From an uncultured bacterium (GTDB lineage Bacteria > Myxococcota_A > Polyangia > Polyangiales > Houyiibacteriaceae): a DNA stretch of 64,000 nt. Every line of letters begins with the position of its first letter. Within the stretch, counting starts at the first letter, position 1. This document shows positions 1-8,675 of the stretch, one piece after another. Made by a program: the position numbers and the translations under genes. The stretch lies in NCBI GenBank assembly GCA_938024995.1, contig CALJDU010000010.1:81808-145807 (forward strand), given 5' to 3'. The notes beneath the pieces are model-generated. The model was given only the letters and a program-made list of their open reading frames with translations, made no database searches and was not told the origin of the DNA.

Positions 1-1
1 A

Positions 2-574
2 GAGCAGATGTTCCCGTTCAAGGGGACCGACCCGTGGGAAGACCCGGAGGAGCTCGAGGAAGAGCGACGGCTCGCGTACGTCGCCTTCACGCGCGCGGAA
101 CAGCGACTCGTGCTGAGTTACGCGACCCGCCGACGCGTCTTTGGACAACTGAAAAACGGCGTGCCCTCGCGCTTCCTCGATGAGCTCCCGCAAGACGACA
201 TCGAGCAGCTCGGACAGCCTCGGAGGCGCGCTGTTCCGGCCTACCAACCCGATCCCTGGGACGCTCCCGCGCGACCAACGCCGAGCTCGTTCGAGCTCGT
301 CACGACCGACAGCTGGGACGTTGCCCAACGCGCGCCTCGCAAGGAACAACAGCTCGCGGACGACGCCTTCGAAGGCGACAGCTACGTCGACGTCACCGAG
401 GGCAACGATCTCTACATGGGAGGCGGGATTCGAAAAGGGATGCGCGTTCGGCACGCTCGCTTCGGCGTCGGCAAGGTCCTCGCGGTCTCCGGAGGTGTCC
501 CTCCGCGCGTCGAGGTTCGCTTCCCTGGAGTCGGGGACAAGAACATCGTCGCGACCTACCTTGAGCCCGCCTAA
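2..574 (+). CDS. UvrD/PcrA-type DNA helicase, C-terminal fragment
   Basis: This is the 3' end of a superfamily 1 DNA helicase gene that begins before the window; the frame is open from the first bases. About 190 residues are visible. Near residues 22-34 is LAYVAFTRAEQRL, the helicase motif VI region typical of UvrD/PcrA. The last 45 residues (KGMRVRHARFGVGKV onward) match the Tudor-like C-terminal domain that PcrA/UvrD uses to contact RNA polymerase. Such enzymes unwind DNA in nucleotide excision repair and replication-conflict resolution. The linker between motif VI and the tail is poorly conserved, as in the family. The stop overlaps the stop of the convergent aminopeptidase gene by a few bases. 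Family is clear; UvrD versus PcrA cannot be decided from the fragment. Confidence 0.9.
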   Translation, partial: EQMFPFKGTDPWEDPEELEEERRLAYVAFTRAEQRLVLSYATRRRVFGQLKNGVPSRFLDELPQDDIEQLGQPRRRAVPAYQPDPWDAPARPTPSSFELVTTDSWDVAQRAPRKEQQLADDAFEGDSYVDVTEGNDLYMGGGIRKGMRVRHARFGVGKVLAVSGGVPPRVEVRFPGVGDKNIVATYLEPA

Positions 575-3201
575 CTGACGCCCTTCTTCGCCTCCAGCTT
601 CTCGATTCGATCGTCGAGCTTCCTGACGCGATCGAGCAGCTCCTCGACGCGCTTGTCCTTCCTCTGCCCACGACCGGAACGAATCGTCTTGAGCAGCCGA
701 CCCACCCGAACCTGCTCCTGGGCCGGGAGCGTCGCGCGGTAGGCCTCGACCGCGTTGGCGGCTTGACTCGCCCGCGCCACGGAGAGCGCGCGCGCGGCGG
801 CGATCCGCACGCGTGGGTTGGGATCGCGGAGACCGTCCACCATCAGCTCGATCGCGTGCTCACGCGGACGCTCGTTCGGGAGCGTCTTCGCGAGGGACCC
901 GAGAGAGGTCATCACGCTCGCGCGGACCCGTTCCGGCGTCGCGCTCGGGCTCGCCAGAGACGATAGGGTCTCAAGCGCGCCTTGAAGACGCGTCTCGGCG
1001 AGCGCGCGGATCGCCCCGCCCTGCGGGAACCCGGTCGGCGTCTCGGTTTGTGCACCTTCGATCAAGGCGTCCAGCTTGGCGTTTTCACGCTGCGCGCCGA
1101 GCGCGAGGTACGCCGCTTCGGTCGCGCGGGGAGGCAGCCCTTTCGCGAGGCGAGTCACCACGACGCGGCTCACCCGTTCATCACGGAACTTCCCGAGCGC
1201 TGACATCACCGCGGCGAGGCTCTCCGCGTCTTCGTGCGCTTCGGCGAGCTTGAGGAGAACGTCGAGCGACGCGAGGGTGGTGTTCCGTCCAAGCGACTTC
1301 GCCCATTCTGCGCGCACGCCCCAGAACGGCTCGGTCTCGAAGGCCTCCGCGAGAGCTTGCACGTTTCGTCGCTTGCCGGTCTTGGCGAGCGAGGCACCTG
1401 CCTGCATCCGCCCGCGCGCGTTGCCCTTCTTGAGCAAGAGCCTCAGCCGGCGATCTCCGACGTCGAGCTCGACGCCATGCATGAGGTCACCGTCGGGATC
1501 GACCTGCACGGTGGCAGGGTCCATCGACATCTTGAACGTGAAGACCGCCTTGCGCCGATTGATCGTCACCGTCTCGCGCTGCTCCTTGCCGCCGATGGTC
1601 CACGCCAGCACGAGCGGGAACTCAAAGAGCCCGACGCCCTTTTTGGCGTCCACCTGCCGCTGCTCGATCACGTAGGTCCCTGTCGCCGCGGTCGCGTCGT
1701 ACCGGAAGCTGACCTTGAGATCTGGATAGCCCTTGCCAAAGATCCACTGATCAAAGAAGCGACCCAGCGAGCGACCCGACGCGCGCTCCAGCGCGCGCTG
1801 AAAGTCGATCGTCTCGACCACCCCCTGCGCGTTCTCTTCGAGATAGGTCCGAACGCCCTCCCAGAAGATCCCGTCGCCGAGCATCCGACGCAGCATGTGC
1901 AGCCGCATCGCTCCGCCCGGGTAGAGGTGGTAGTCGTACATGTCCCAGCTGCTGTCGAAGCGCCGCGTCACGATCGGTCGGACGTAGCGCCCTTTCACCT
2001 CGCCGATGTACTTCTCGGCGCAGACGTAGAGGTCGTGCTGGAAGGCGTCGGCGCCGAGGTGATCCTCAAGCCAGCAGGCCTCCATGTAGGTCGCCCAGCT
2101 CTCTTTCAACCAGGCGTGGCCGTAGTCACGACAGACCACAAGGTCACCGAACCAGGTGTGGGCCATCTCGTGCACGTTGACCACGTCGACCAGCTGCTGC
2201 TCTTCACTCGCGAGCGGAGCGGTCATGATGAAGCGGTCGTCCCAGCTCACGAGTGAGATGTTCTCCATCGCGCCGCCGATCCCCGGCACCGCGAACTGCG
2301 AGTACTTCGGGTACGGGAACGGCACGCCCAGCTTCGCGGTCATCCAGTCGAGCATCTCGCGCGTCTTGGCGAAGCTGCGCTCCAGCGAGTCGGCGTCCCA
2401 GGGCTTCACCGTGTACGCCGCGACCGGCACGCCGTGGTGCTCACCACCGTCGTACTTGATGAAGTCTCCGATCGCGAAGCAGGTCAGGTAGCTCGGGCAG
2501 CGCTGCGGGAGAACGTAATGCGCGGTCTTGGTCCCATCGTCGTGCTGCTCTTCCCGTTCGAGGCGACCGTTCGCGAGAATGGTGAAGCGCGCGTCGGCGC
2601 GGAGGTGAAACGCGAGCGTGGGGCGCACCGCCGGGAGATCGATCGTCGGGAGCCAATGGCGCGCGCGTTCCGTCTCGTGGTCGGTCGCGGCGAACCACGC
2701 GCCGCCTTCGTTGTGCGCCGCGGGCTTGCTGAAGAAGAGGCCGCTCGCGGGGTGAGTCACGCGGTAATGGATCGCGACCTGACGCTCCTCGCCCAGCGCG
2801 AAGGGCGACTCGAAGAGCAAGGTCAGCTCTTTGTCGTCGTACGCGAGCTGGACCCCCTCGTCGTCGACCGTGACATCGTCGAGATCGACCCCGTGCAGAG
2901 TGATGCTCTTCGCGCCCGCGACGTTGGCGCGCAAGGTGTGCGTCACCGTTCCCACCGCGCGCTCCGCTTCCAGATCAACATGGAGCGCGATGTCGAGGTG
3001 AACGGGCTCGAGGGTGAGGTCAGGAGCGTAGTGCTTGTTCGCGCCGCTGGAGGCGAACTCGCCTCCATGACGATGTTGAACCCCGTGCTGATGACCGTGC
3101 TTACAGATGAACGCCACGGCGCACCTTTGCACGTCCGCGTGAACGCGCTCAAGGAGCATCGAGCGAAACAAAGCAGCAGAGCTAACGGCGTGAGTCGCCA
3201 A
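571..3201 (-). CDS. M1 family zinc aminopeptidase with C-terminal HEAT-like repeats
   Basis: Up to 876 residues. The GAMEN substrate-recognition motif lies at about 310-314. The zinc site HEMAH is at 344-348, followed by the third ligand Glu in LKESWA at 367, giving the canonical HExxH-x18-E spacing. Residues about 70-270 form the usual N-terminal beta-sandwich. The C-terminal third is rich in Ala/Leu helical pairs that look like HEAT repeats (about 620-840), and the last 30 residues are a charged coiled coil. It removes N-terminal amino acids from peptides, probably in the cytoplasm since no signal peptide is seen. The N-terminus before the His-rich segment is not family-like; a GTG near 3117 is a plausible alternative start. 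Its end overlaps the helicase gene tail to tail. Confidence 0.93.
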   Translation of the reverse strand: MATHAVSSAALFRSMLLERVHADVQRCAVAFICKHGHQHGVQHRHGGEFASSGANKHYAPDLTLEPVHLDIALHVDLEAERAVGTVTHTLRANVAGAKSITLHGVDLDDVTVDDEGVQLAYDDKELTLLFESPFALGEERQVAIHYRVTHPASGLFFSKPAAHNEGGAWFAATDHETERARHWLPTIDLPAVRPTLAFHLRADARFTILANGRLEREEQHDDGTKTAHYVLPQRCPSYLTCFAIGDFIKYDGGEHHGVPVAAYTVKPWDADSLERSFAKTREMLDWMTAKLGVPFPYPKYSQFAVPGIGGAMENISLVSWDDRFIMTAPLASEEQQLVDVVNVHEMAHTWFGDLVVCRDYGHAWLKESWATYMEACWLEDHLGADAFQHDLYVCAEKYIGEVKGRYVRPIVTRRFDSSWDMYDYHLYPGGAMRLHMLRRMLGDGIFWEGVRTYLEENAQGVVETIDFQRALERASGRSLGRFFDQWIFGKGYPDLKVSFRYDATAATGTYVIEQRQVDAKKGVGLFEFPLVLAWTIGGKEQRETVTINRRKAVFTFKMSMDPATVQVDPDGDLMHGVELDVGDRRLRLLLKKGNARGRMQAGASLAKTGKRRNVQALAEAFETEPFWGVRAEWAKSLGRNTTLASLDVLLKLAEAHEDAESLAAVMSALGKFRDERVSRVVVTRLAKGLPPRATEAAYLALGAQRENAKLDALIEGAQTETPTGFPQGGAIRALAETRLQGALETLSSLASPSATPERVRASVMTSLGSLAKTLPNERPREHAIELMVDGLRDPNPRVRIAAARALSVARASQAANAVEAYRATLPAQEQVRVGRLLKTIRSGRGQRKDKRVEELLDRVRKLDDRIEKLEAKKGVS

Positions 3202-3254
3202 GCGAACGTTTGGGGTGAATCGACCAACGGGAGAGGGATCGAAAAATCCCCCTC
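3201..3254. repeat. Hairpin repeat element, copy 1 of 3 (inverted)
   Basis: On the minus strand this reads GGGGGAT-TTTTCG-ATCCC followed by a TCGATTCACCCCAAACGTTCG-like arm. The same order and almost the same bases occur in two tandem copies at 48834-49035 on the plus strand. Here it sits directly after the stop of the minus-strand lipoprotein gene, so it may act as its terminator. There is no long T-run after the hairpin. Confidence 0.75.
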
Positions 3255-4182
3255 AAGGAACGGCGCGACAGATTTCGTCGGGCGGCGGCGGTCCGTCGGT
3301 GTCCTCCACGATCAGCTCGCTCGTGACGACGCCATCGACGATGATCGGGTAGACGCCCGCGGCGAGCGCCGGCGTGACGCACCGAATCGGGGCGCCACAG
3401 TCGCCACACTCGTCGTCACAGCTCTCCGTGATCTGGAGGATCTCGATTCCGTCGCGGGTCAGCTGCGCCTGGCAGCCGATCGCGCCGCACTCCGTGCATC
3501 CGTCGATACGCAGGTCGACCTCCGTTCCCACGTCCGTGAGGATCGGGTGACAGATCGAGAGCTCTGGGAGAAAGGGAACGCCCACGTTGGGCGGGTCGTC
3601 GCAACGGGTGGGCTGCACGTCGATGCAGCGCGGAATCGGCTCGCCGGGCTCTGGTGGTACGGCGTTGACACGATAGAGCAGCTCCCCGTTCACGTAGACG
3701 TCCACCCGGCCTTCAAGTAGTGGAGGCACCTCGCACATCGTGTCGATGGACGTCACGCAACCGTCGCAATCCGCGTCCTCAGAACAGCGGCTCACGTCGA
3801 GCTCAAGTCGGCGCCCACGCACTCGCGCGCTGCACACCAGCGTGTCGACGCAGAAGCAGCCCGAGGTCTGGATCGGGAAACGAAACGCTTCGCCGGCGGG
3901 AAAGGACCCTGACGGATCGAGCAAGCAGAACGTGTTGAAGCGCTCCTCAAGGATCTCTCCGATACACTCTGCCGGCGCTGTGTCTTCGGGAACGCTCGTG
4001 TCCTCCGGAACGCTCGTGTCTGGCGGCCTCGTGTCCGGCGGCGCGAACGCATCCGTGTCGGCGCCCACATCCGCGGCCCCGTCGAGATCGACAACATGGA
4101 ACTTCGCGCACCCTAAAAAGGACGCGCACGCGATGAGGAGGAGCAGACCGAGCGGAACTCGCCGCTGACTCACCTCACCCAC
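3253..4182 (-). CDS. Secreted Cys-rich lipoprotein of unknown function
   Basis: 309 residues. The N-terminus is a lipoprotein signal: basic residues, a Leu-rich core and a lipobox ending FLGC with Cys25 as the lipidation site. A short stalk of Pro/Asp/Thr repeats (PPDT, VPEDT) follows, then a domain with many cysteines, several as CxxC or CSxD pairs, probably disulfide bonded. I recognise no catalytic motif. The architecture (lipobox, Asp-rich stalk, Cys-rich head) matches other lipoproteins in this window. The upstream gene ends 2 bases before this start, so the two are likely co-transcribed. Confidence 0.75.
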   Translation of the reverse strand: MGEVSQRRVPLGLLLLIACASFLGCAKFHVVDLDGAADVGADTDAFAPPDTRPPDTSVPEDTSVPEDTAPAECIGEILEERFNTFCLLDPSGSFPAGEAFRFPIQTSGCFCVDTLVCSARVRGRRLELDVSRCSEDADCDGCVTSIDTMCEVPPLLEGRVDVYVNGELLYRVNAVPPEPGEPIPRCIDVQPTRCDDPPNVGVPFLPELSICHPILTDVGTEVDLRIDGCTECGAIGCQAQLTRDGIEILQITESCDDECGDCGAPIRCVTPALAAGVYPIIVDGVVTSELIVEDTDGPPPPDEICRAVP

Positions 4183-4184
4183 AG

Positions 4185-4592
4185 CTACATGATTCGCTTG
4201 ATCGCGACCGACATGATCAGGCCGTCGGTATCGAGCAGCTCAATCCGAAACTCGGCCTCGACCTCTTCGAGCAGCGCGTTCGCGATCGCAACCGCGGGCT
4301 CCACAACAAAGTGATCGTTGTTCTCGATCTCGAGCGACGCCTTGTATTCGTCGATCTGACCAAAGATGGTGTGGATACCGTCCTTGTCGATCTCTTCCGA
4401 GAACTGCGCGTACTTCAGATCCCCGCCGGCAAATTCCGCGACCTTCGCGAGCAGCGCAGGGTAGCCAATCGGCGTCCCTTCCACCTCAAGCTCGATGTTG
4501 GTCGACCGAGCAGGATCGTTGTGGATATCGAGCGAGCGCTCTCCGGAGAGCAGCTCGACCAGATCCGGTTCGTCATCACCAATCGAAGTCAC
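4185..4592 (-). CDS. Small acidic cytoplasmic protein, unknown
   Basis: 135 residues, strongly acidic, with no signal peptide or membrane segment. It reads as alternating strands and helices, with a helix around 85-110 (PAVAIANALLEEVEAEF) and a hydrophobic C-terminal strand (GLIMSVAIKRIM). I do not recognise the family. It is the first gene of a pair with the downstream lipoprotein (2-base gap). Coding is supported by base composition and by the tight packing; function is open. Confidence 0.65.
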   Translation of the reverse strand: MTSIGDDEPDLVELLSGERSLDIHNDPARSTNIELEVEGTPIGYPALLAKVAEFAGGDLKYAQFSEEIDKDGIHTIFGQIDEYKASLEIENNDHFVVEPAVAIANALLEEVEAEFRIELLDTDGLIMSVAIKRIM

Positions 4593-4720
4593 GGGCCGGC
4601 TCTACCGAGTTTGTCAAGCGCGGACAAGGGTCTTGGCAGGATTTCCAACCGATCGACCGTATTTGAATCGGAATCCCGGTCAAAGCGGCTCAACGCCGCG
4701 CCAGCGCCCGATCGAAAGTC

Positions 4721-5140
4721 TCAGGGGTCGCAGGCGTCGAGCTGATCCTGGAGCGCCTCGGGAACGTCGGGGCACTCCTCGATCCCGGCCAACATCACGA
4801 CACAGTCGTTGAGCTCAGAGCACATAGCGCTCCGCAGGCAATCGTTGACCTCGCGGTACGCAAGCTCGAGGCAGGAGAAGCTGGGATCGAGCGCGTCCTG
4901 ATTGTCCGCGTACACCTCGCGGATGCAACTGCTGGTCATCGCCGACGGCGTCTCTTGGTCCGCCACGCACGCTTCACGGGTCTCGTACTCCAAGGTCTCG
5001 TAGCAATCGCAAGCAAGGGAACTGGTCGTCTCGATCTCTTCGAGGATGGAGTCCACGAGGTCATCCGAACCACACCCGGCGAGCGCGAGGAACGACATGC
5101 AGACGGCGAAGAAGACGATGGAGTGCGACTGGGTGGACAT
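4721..5140 (-). CDS. Small Cys-rich lipoprotein
   Basis: 139 residues from an ATG at 5140; longer in-frame starts upstream would give an Arg-rich non-signal N-terminus and are rejected. The signal peptide has a hydrophobic core and lipobox LAGC, Cys23. The mature part carries about nine cysteines spread over 110 residues (CDCYETL, CLELAY, CLRSAMC, CDP at the end), suggesting a small disulfide-stabilised helical domain outside the cytoplasm. No known family recognised. It lies alone on the minus strand with about 130 bases to the next gene in either direction. Confidence 0.7.
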   Translation of the reverse strand: MSTQSHSIVFFAVCMSFLALAGCGSDDLVDSILEEIETTSSLACDCYETLEYETREACVADQETPSAMTSSCIREVYADNQDALDPSFSCLELAYREVNDCLRSAMCSELNDCVVMLAGIEECPDVPEALQDQLDACDP

Positions 5141-5302
5141 GGCCGCGGCAACGTAGCGAACGAGAACCGGTCCGCAACCGATTTGGGGGAACCTCAGCCG
5201 AAAACGTAAGAACGTCACCCGTCTGACACTCTCCACAAGGCGCAGACTCCGCTTCTGGCGCACAGCGCTACCCGCTTCTCTTCGTGCTCGCGCGGCTTCC
5301 GC

Positions 5303-5851
5303 TTAGGGAAAACGCAGGGAGAAGCGCCGCGTGCTTCCCGTCCCCGCGAAACGAAGCGCATCTGCGGCGTCCTCAATGCAGGACAGCGTCCCTCCGGTCC
5401 GCGCGCCGAGCGCCACGGTGTCCGTCACGCGACCTTCCGCGTCGACACGAAGCGAGACCTGCACGCCGTTGAGCGCGCCACAGTCGGAAAACGCTTCACG
5501 TGCGCCCGCGGGAGCGTCCTCTTCAAACGTGAGCGGGACTTCGAAGCGCGCGTCGCGACGACCCGAGGGAAAGCGGAGGGTTGCCGCGACGCGTTCAACA
5601 CATCGCGCCACCTCAGGGGCTCCGCGACACTCCGCGCCTTCGATCGTGCCCTGCGAGGACAACACGCCGGACAACGTGACCTCGTCCGCGTCCGCGCGGT
5701 AGCACCCCGCGAAGCGCGCGTTCTGTCCCACGATCGCGGCGGAGAGCTCTGCGGCGGACCACACCGGGAGGTCCGCACGGCAACCGACCCACGCAAGCGC
5801 GATGACCACCACGAGCGAGATGCCCGCGCCCCTCCACGCGTTCTTGCTCAC
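5303..5851 (-). CDS. Lipoprotein with two AgmX/PglI-like C-terminal motifs
   Basis: 182 residues with a lipoprotein signal (lipobox WVGC, Cys24). Two repeats each contain a Cys followed by a short helix and a terminal LRFP-type strand: CVERVAATLRFP at 84-95 and CIEDAADALRF near 163, each preceded by a G-x-V/L-x-G strand. This TonB-C-like pattern is common in myxobacterial motility/outer membrane proteins annotated as AgmX/PglI C-terminal domain. Function is unknown, probably a periplasmic protein-contact domain. The start overlaps the hydrolase stop by 4 bases (ATGA), so it is translationally coupled. Confidence 0.72.
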   Translation of the reverse strand: MSKNAWRGAGISLVVVIALAWVGCRADLPVWSAAELSAAIVGQNARFAGCYRADADEVTLSGVLSSQGTIEGAECRGAPEVARCVERVAATLRFPSGRRDARFEVPLTFEEDAPAGAREAFSDCGALNGVQVSLRVDAEGRVTDTVALGARTGGTLSCIEDAADALRFAGTGSTRRFSLRFP

Positions 5852-6660
5852 CCGTCGTCCCCGTCGAGCAGGAACTCGCGGATCAACGTGACGGTCTCGT
5901 CGGGGAACTCGGTCGGGAAGTCATGACCCGCGCCGGGCAGAACCGCGAGCCGCGCGTCTGGGATCTTGTGCGCGAGCTTGTAGCTGTTCTGGTACGGGAT
6001 GAGGGCGTCGTCGTCGCCGGTGATCAGCAGCGTCTTCGCCTTGATCTTCTTGAGGTGCCGCGAGGCGTTGTGCGCCGCGCCCGCGATGGTCTGACCGATC
6101 AAGCCCGCGTGCTGCGTCGGCTCGGCGCGCGCGATGTCGGCCCACGCGGTGATGATCTCGGGATGCGCGCGAAGGTACTGCTTGCCGATGGTGTACTTGG
6201 CGGTGTCCTCCATCGCGTCAGCGAGCGGCTTGCCCGCGCACTTCGCGAGGCCCCACGCCGCCGAGATCGGGACGCGCTTCGCGGTGCGTCCGCCCGCGGT
6301 CGTCGCTCCCAAGATGAGGCGCCCGCAGCGGTCCGGGTGCCGCAGCGCGAACCACTGACCGATCATCCCGCCAAGCGAGATGCCGAAGAAGTGCGCGCGC
6401 GGGATCTCCGCGTGGTCCATCGCCGAGACGATGTCGTCCGCCATCTGCGCGGTTGTGTACGGGGGACGCGGCGCATCGCTGAGGCCGACCCCGCGGTTGT
6501 CCATCATCATCACGTGGAAGTCCTCGGCGAGCACTTCGCCCAGACCCATCCAGTAGCTCATCGAGCGCCCGAGCCCTCGCTGCATCGTCAGCGCCGGCTT
6601 CGTCTTGTCGCCCAAGACTCGATAGTGGAGGCGAACTCCGTTCCTGCGCGCAAAGGGCAT
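5848..6660 (-). CDS. Alpha/beta-fold hydrolase
   Basis: 270 residues, the normal length of the family. The nucleophile elbow is GISLGG with Ser95. The acid lies in TGDDDALIP (Asp217 or 218) and the base in PGAGHDFP (His246), so the triad is complete. The oxyanion region around QRGLGRSMSYW (27-37) replaces the usual HG motif. The family includes esterases, epoxide hydrolases, haloperoxidase-like and C-C bond hydrolases; the substrate cannot be read from sequence. No signal peptide, so cytoplasmic. It is the first gene of a two-gene unit with the downstream lipoprotein. Confidence 0.88.
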   Translation of the reverse strand: MPFARRNGVRLHYRVLGDKTKPALTMQRGLGRSMSYWMGLGEVLAEDFHVMMMDNRGVGLSDAPRPPYTTAQMADDIVSAMDHAEIPRAHFFGISLGGMIGQWFALRHPDRCGRLILGATTAGGRTAKRVPISAAWGLAKCAGKPLADAMEDTAKYTIGKQYLRAHPEIITAWADIARAEPTQHAGLIGQTIAGAAHNASRHLKKIKAKTLLITGDDDALIPYQNSYKLAHKIPDARLAVLPGAGHDFPTEFPDETVTLIREFLLDGDDG

Positions 6661-6771
6661 CGTCAGATGTTAACCCGTGCGCGGCAGATCGCGAAAAACA
6701 CGGTCGATGGCCCAAAACGGAGACAGCCATCAGATGTGGCCGATCTCGCAGATGCGCGGTGCGCCGCTTCG

Positions 6772-8130
6772 CTATTCGCCGAGCCGGCTCAGTAACCGCT
6801 TGGTGATCGGCCGCTTTTGCCCGGGAAAGATGTGCGAACCAAGGAACTTCAGGACCTCGCGCGATCCGAGCTTTTCCGCGAGCGACTTCGCCGCGGACGC
6901 GCTCTCGACCGCGACGAAGTAGCAGGTGTCGTCAAACACCACGGGTCGCCCTTCATGGGGCGAGACGACACGGAAACGCGGTTCGTGATGAAGACCCGAG
7001 ACCGCCACTTTGTGGTCCGCGAATGAATACGGACCGACGCCGAAGATCGCGTAGGGCGGTTGCTTGTCGTAGACACGGCTTCTTCGCGCGCGGAGCGCTT
7101 CGGCGTGACGCTCGAGGTACGCCGTCAGCTTCGGCGGGAGCGCGTCGGTCGGCTCGCCCACGCGCGTTTGCGGAACGACCAGCTCACGTGTCGGCGCGTT
7201 CCCCTTCGCGAGGTCGGTCGCCTTGAGGAGCGGATACCTGTGCGTCGACTCCACGTCGACCTCTTCCCCGAGCCCGTTGAGCAATCGATCTCCATCGCGC
7301 CGGAGCTCCATCACCTTCACGCGGTCGTGCTTGATCCCGGAGCGCCAGGCGAGCGGCGGAAGCGTAAACGTCCGCGCCTCTTCCGCGCCCGCGCGTACCT
7401 GCCCGTCCGCGACGTGAAGCGTCGTGGTCTGAGCGCCTTCAAGCGACGCGTAGACGTCACACCGAACCTCAGTCGCAGGCGCACCGCTCTTCACGACGAA
7501 GAGGCACGCCTCCACCGCGACCCCAAACGCGATCCGCGCGTCGAACCGAAAGAGCCCGACCGGGGTCGCGAGTCGCGAGCGCGCGAACGAAGCCAAGAGC
7601 CGACGCGCCACGCTCGACTTGATCAAGAGCGCGAGCGTGACCTCTCCTTTCGGCTCTGCCGCGCACGCCGAGAGCAGGCGCAGGGTGATCGCTTCGGCGA
7701 GGTCGAAGTTGCTCGCGCCGGTCATCGCGTCGAGCCCAACCAGCCCGTGATCGGGTCGCTCGCGTGGCGTGTTCTCGCTCGCGGACAACGCCCCGGTCGT
7801 CACCCATGGCGGATTGCCGACGATCAACAGAGGCCGCGGGAGCTCCGCGATCACGCGCGCCCAATCAGTCTTGAACACATCGCCTTGATGAAGCGCGGCG
7901 CTCGGGATCTCCACGCGCGCCTCCGCGAGTCGCGCTTCGCTCAGCTCGTAGCCCACCTGATGCGCGTCTGGGAACGCTTCCTTCGCGGCCACCAAGAAGT
8001 GTCCGCGTCCGCAGGTCGGCTCGAGCACCGACGCGGGCGACGTGATCGGCTTGAGTCGCTGGAGCACCCGTCGCGCGAGCGGCATCGGCGTTTGATGGTC
8101 GCCGCGCTCGAACGCGCTCAGCTCCTTCAC
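6772..8130 (-). CDS. Class I SAM-dependent DNA methyltransferase-like protein (NPPW)
   Basis: 452 residues from a GTG at 8130 whose first bases overlap the TGA of the upstream gene; this start is preferred over a longer frame with a basic, low-complexity N-terminus. Residues 12-15 (HQTP) and motif I VLEPTCGRGHF (35-45) form the SAM pocket. NPPW at 106-109 is the catalytic motif IV of N6-adenine (gamma-class) methyltransferases. The C-terminal half resembles the target-recognition part of type IIG or BREX PglX-like enzymes, but it is too short for either. No nuclease or other restriction gene is adjacent. It may be an orphan DNA methylase or modify another substrate. Confidence 0.85.
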   Translation of the reverse strand: MKELSAFERGDHQTPMPLARRVLQRLKPITSPASVLEPTCGRGHFLVAAKEAFPDAHQVGYELSEARLAEARVEIPSAALHQGDVFKTDWARVIAELPRPLLIVGNPPWVTTGALSASENTPRERPDHGLVGLDAMTGASNFDLAEAITLRLLSACAAEPKGEVTLALLIKSSVARRLLASFARSRLATPVGLFRFDARIAFGVAVEACLFVVKSGAPATEVRCDVYASLEGAQTTTLHVADGQVRAGAEEARTFTLPPLAWRSGIKHDRVKVMELRRDGDRLLNGLGEEVDVESTHRYPLLKATDLAKGNAPTRELVVPQTRVGEPTDALPPKLTAYLERHAEALRARRSRVYDKQPPYAIFGVGPYSFADHKVAVSGLHHEPRFRVVSPHEGRPVVFDDTCYFVAVESASAAKSLAEKLGSREVLKFLGSHIFPGQKRPITKRLLSRLGE

Positions 8131-8675
8131 GTGAGAATGTCCTGGATGGTCACGGACGAGAGGTCGGTTCGAAACCGAGGCCGTTGCGCTCTTCCCCCAT
8201 CGCGATAGCCACCCCTGACCTTCTCCACGTCGTCGAGATAACCGCGCACCCGGACGCGGTCTCCTTTTCGTACGGACCACTCGCGAACGTACACCGAGGC
8301 GGCGCCGCTCATCATCGGCGTGAGCTCGTCGGGGATCTGTCCGCTGAGCAGCTGACCGCCGTCTCGATCGAGCAGGACCTTCGCGCGCCCCGCGTCGAGC
8401 TCGAGCTCACCGCGGTCGGTCGAGAGCACCAGGGTCTCGCTCCCTCGCACCGCGCGACCGATCTCCTCGATCATCAACTTGGGTCCCCCTTTCCCCTGGT
8501 CGACCATCTGCTCGGTCTGCGCGACCCAGAGCAACAGCGCCGCTTGGAACCCGGTGATCGGACTGGTCACCGTGCTCGGGTTGACCACGCGCGCTTCCAG
8601 CGAGACGTAGCGCGCGCCATCCAACGGTCGACGGAAGAGAACCTTGAAGCGTTCTTTTAGACCCACTCGGCTCAA
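8127..8675 (-). CDS. Unknown protein, weak GIDE-like domain
   Basis: 182 residues with no signal peptide. The body has the pattern of a beta-rich domain: residues LEARVVNPSTVTSPITG near 27-43, then ETLVLSTDRGELELDAG, and later REWSVRKGDRVRVRGYLDD. That last segment resembles the OB-like half of GIDE/MULAN-type domains seen in many short Myxococcota proteins, but the match is by eye only and the membrane segments of true GIDE proteins are absent. It overlaps both neighbours by 4 bases (ATGA upstream, GTGA downstream), placing it in one operon with a methyltransferase and an all-helical protein. Confidence 0.6.
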   Translation of the reverse strand: MSRVGLKERFKVLFRRPLDGARYVSLEARVVNPSTVTSPITGFQAALLLWVAQTEQMVDQGKGGPKLMIEEIGRAVRGSETLVLSTDRGELELDAGRAKVLLDRDGGQLLSGQIPDELTPMMSGAASVYVREWSVRKGDRVRVRGYLDDVEKVRGGYRDGGRAQRPRFRTDLSSVTIQDILT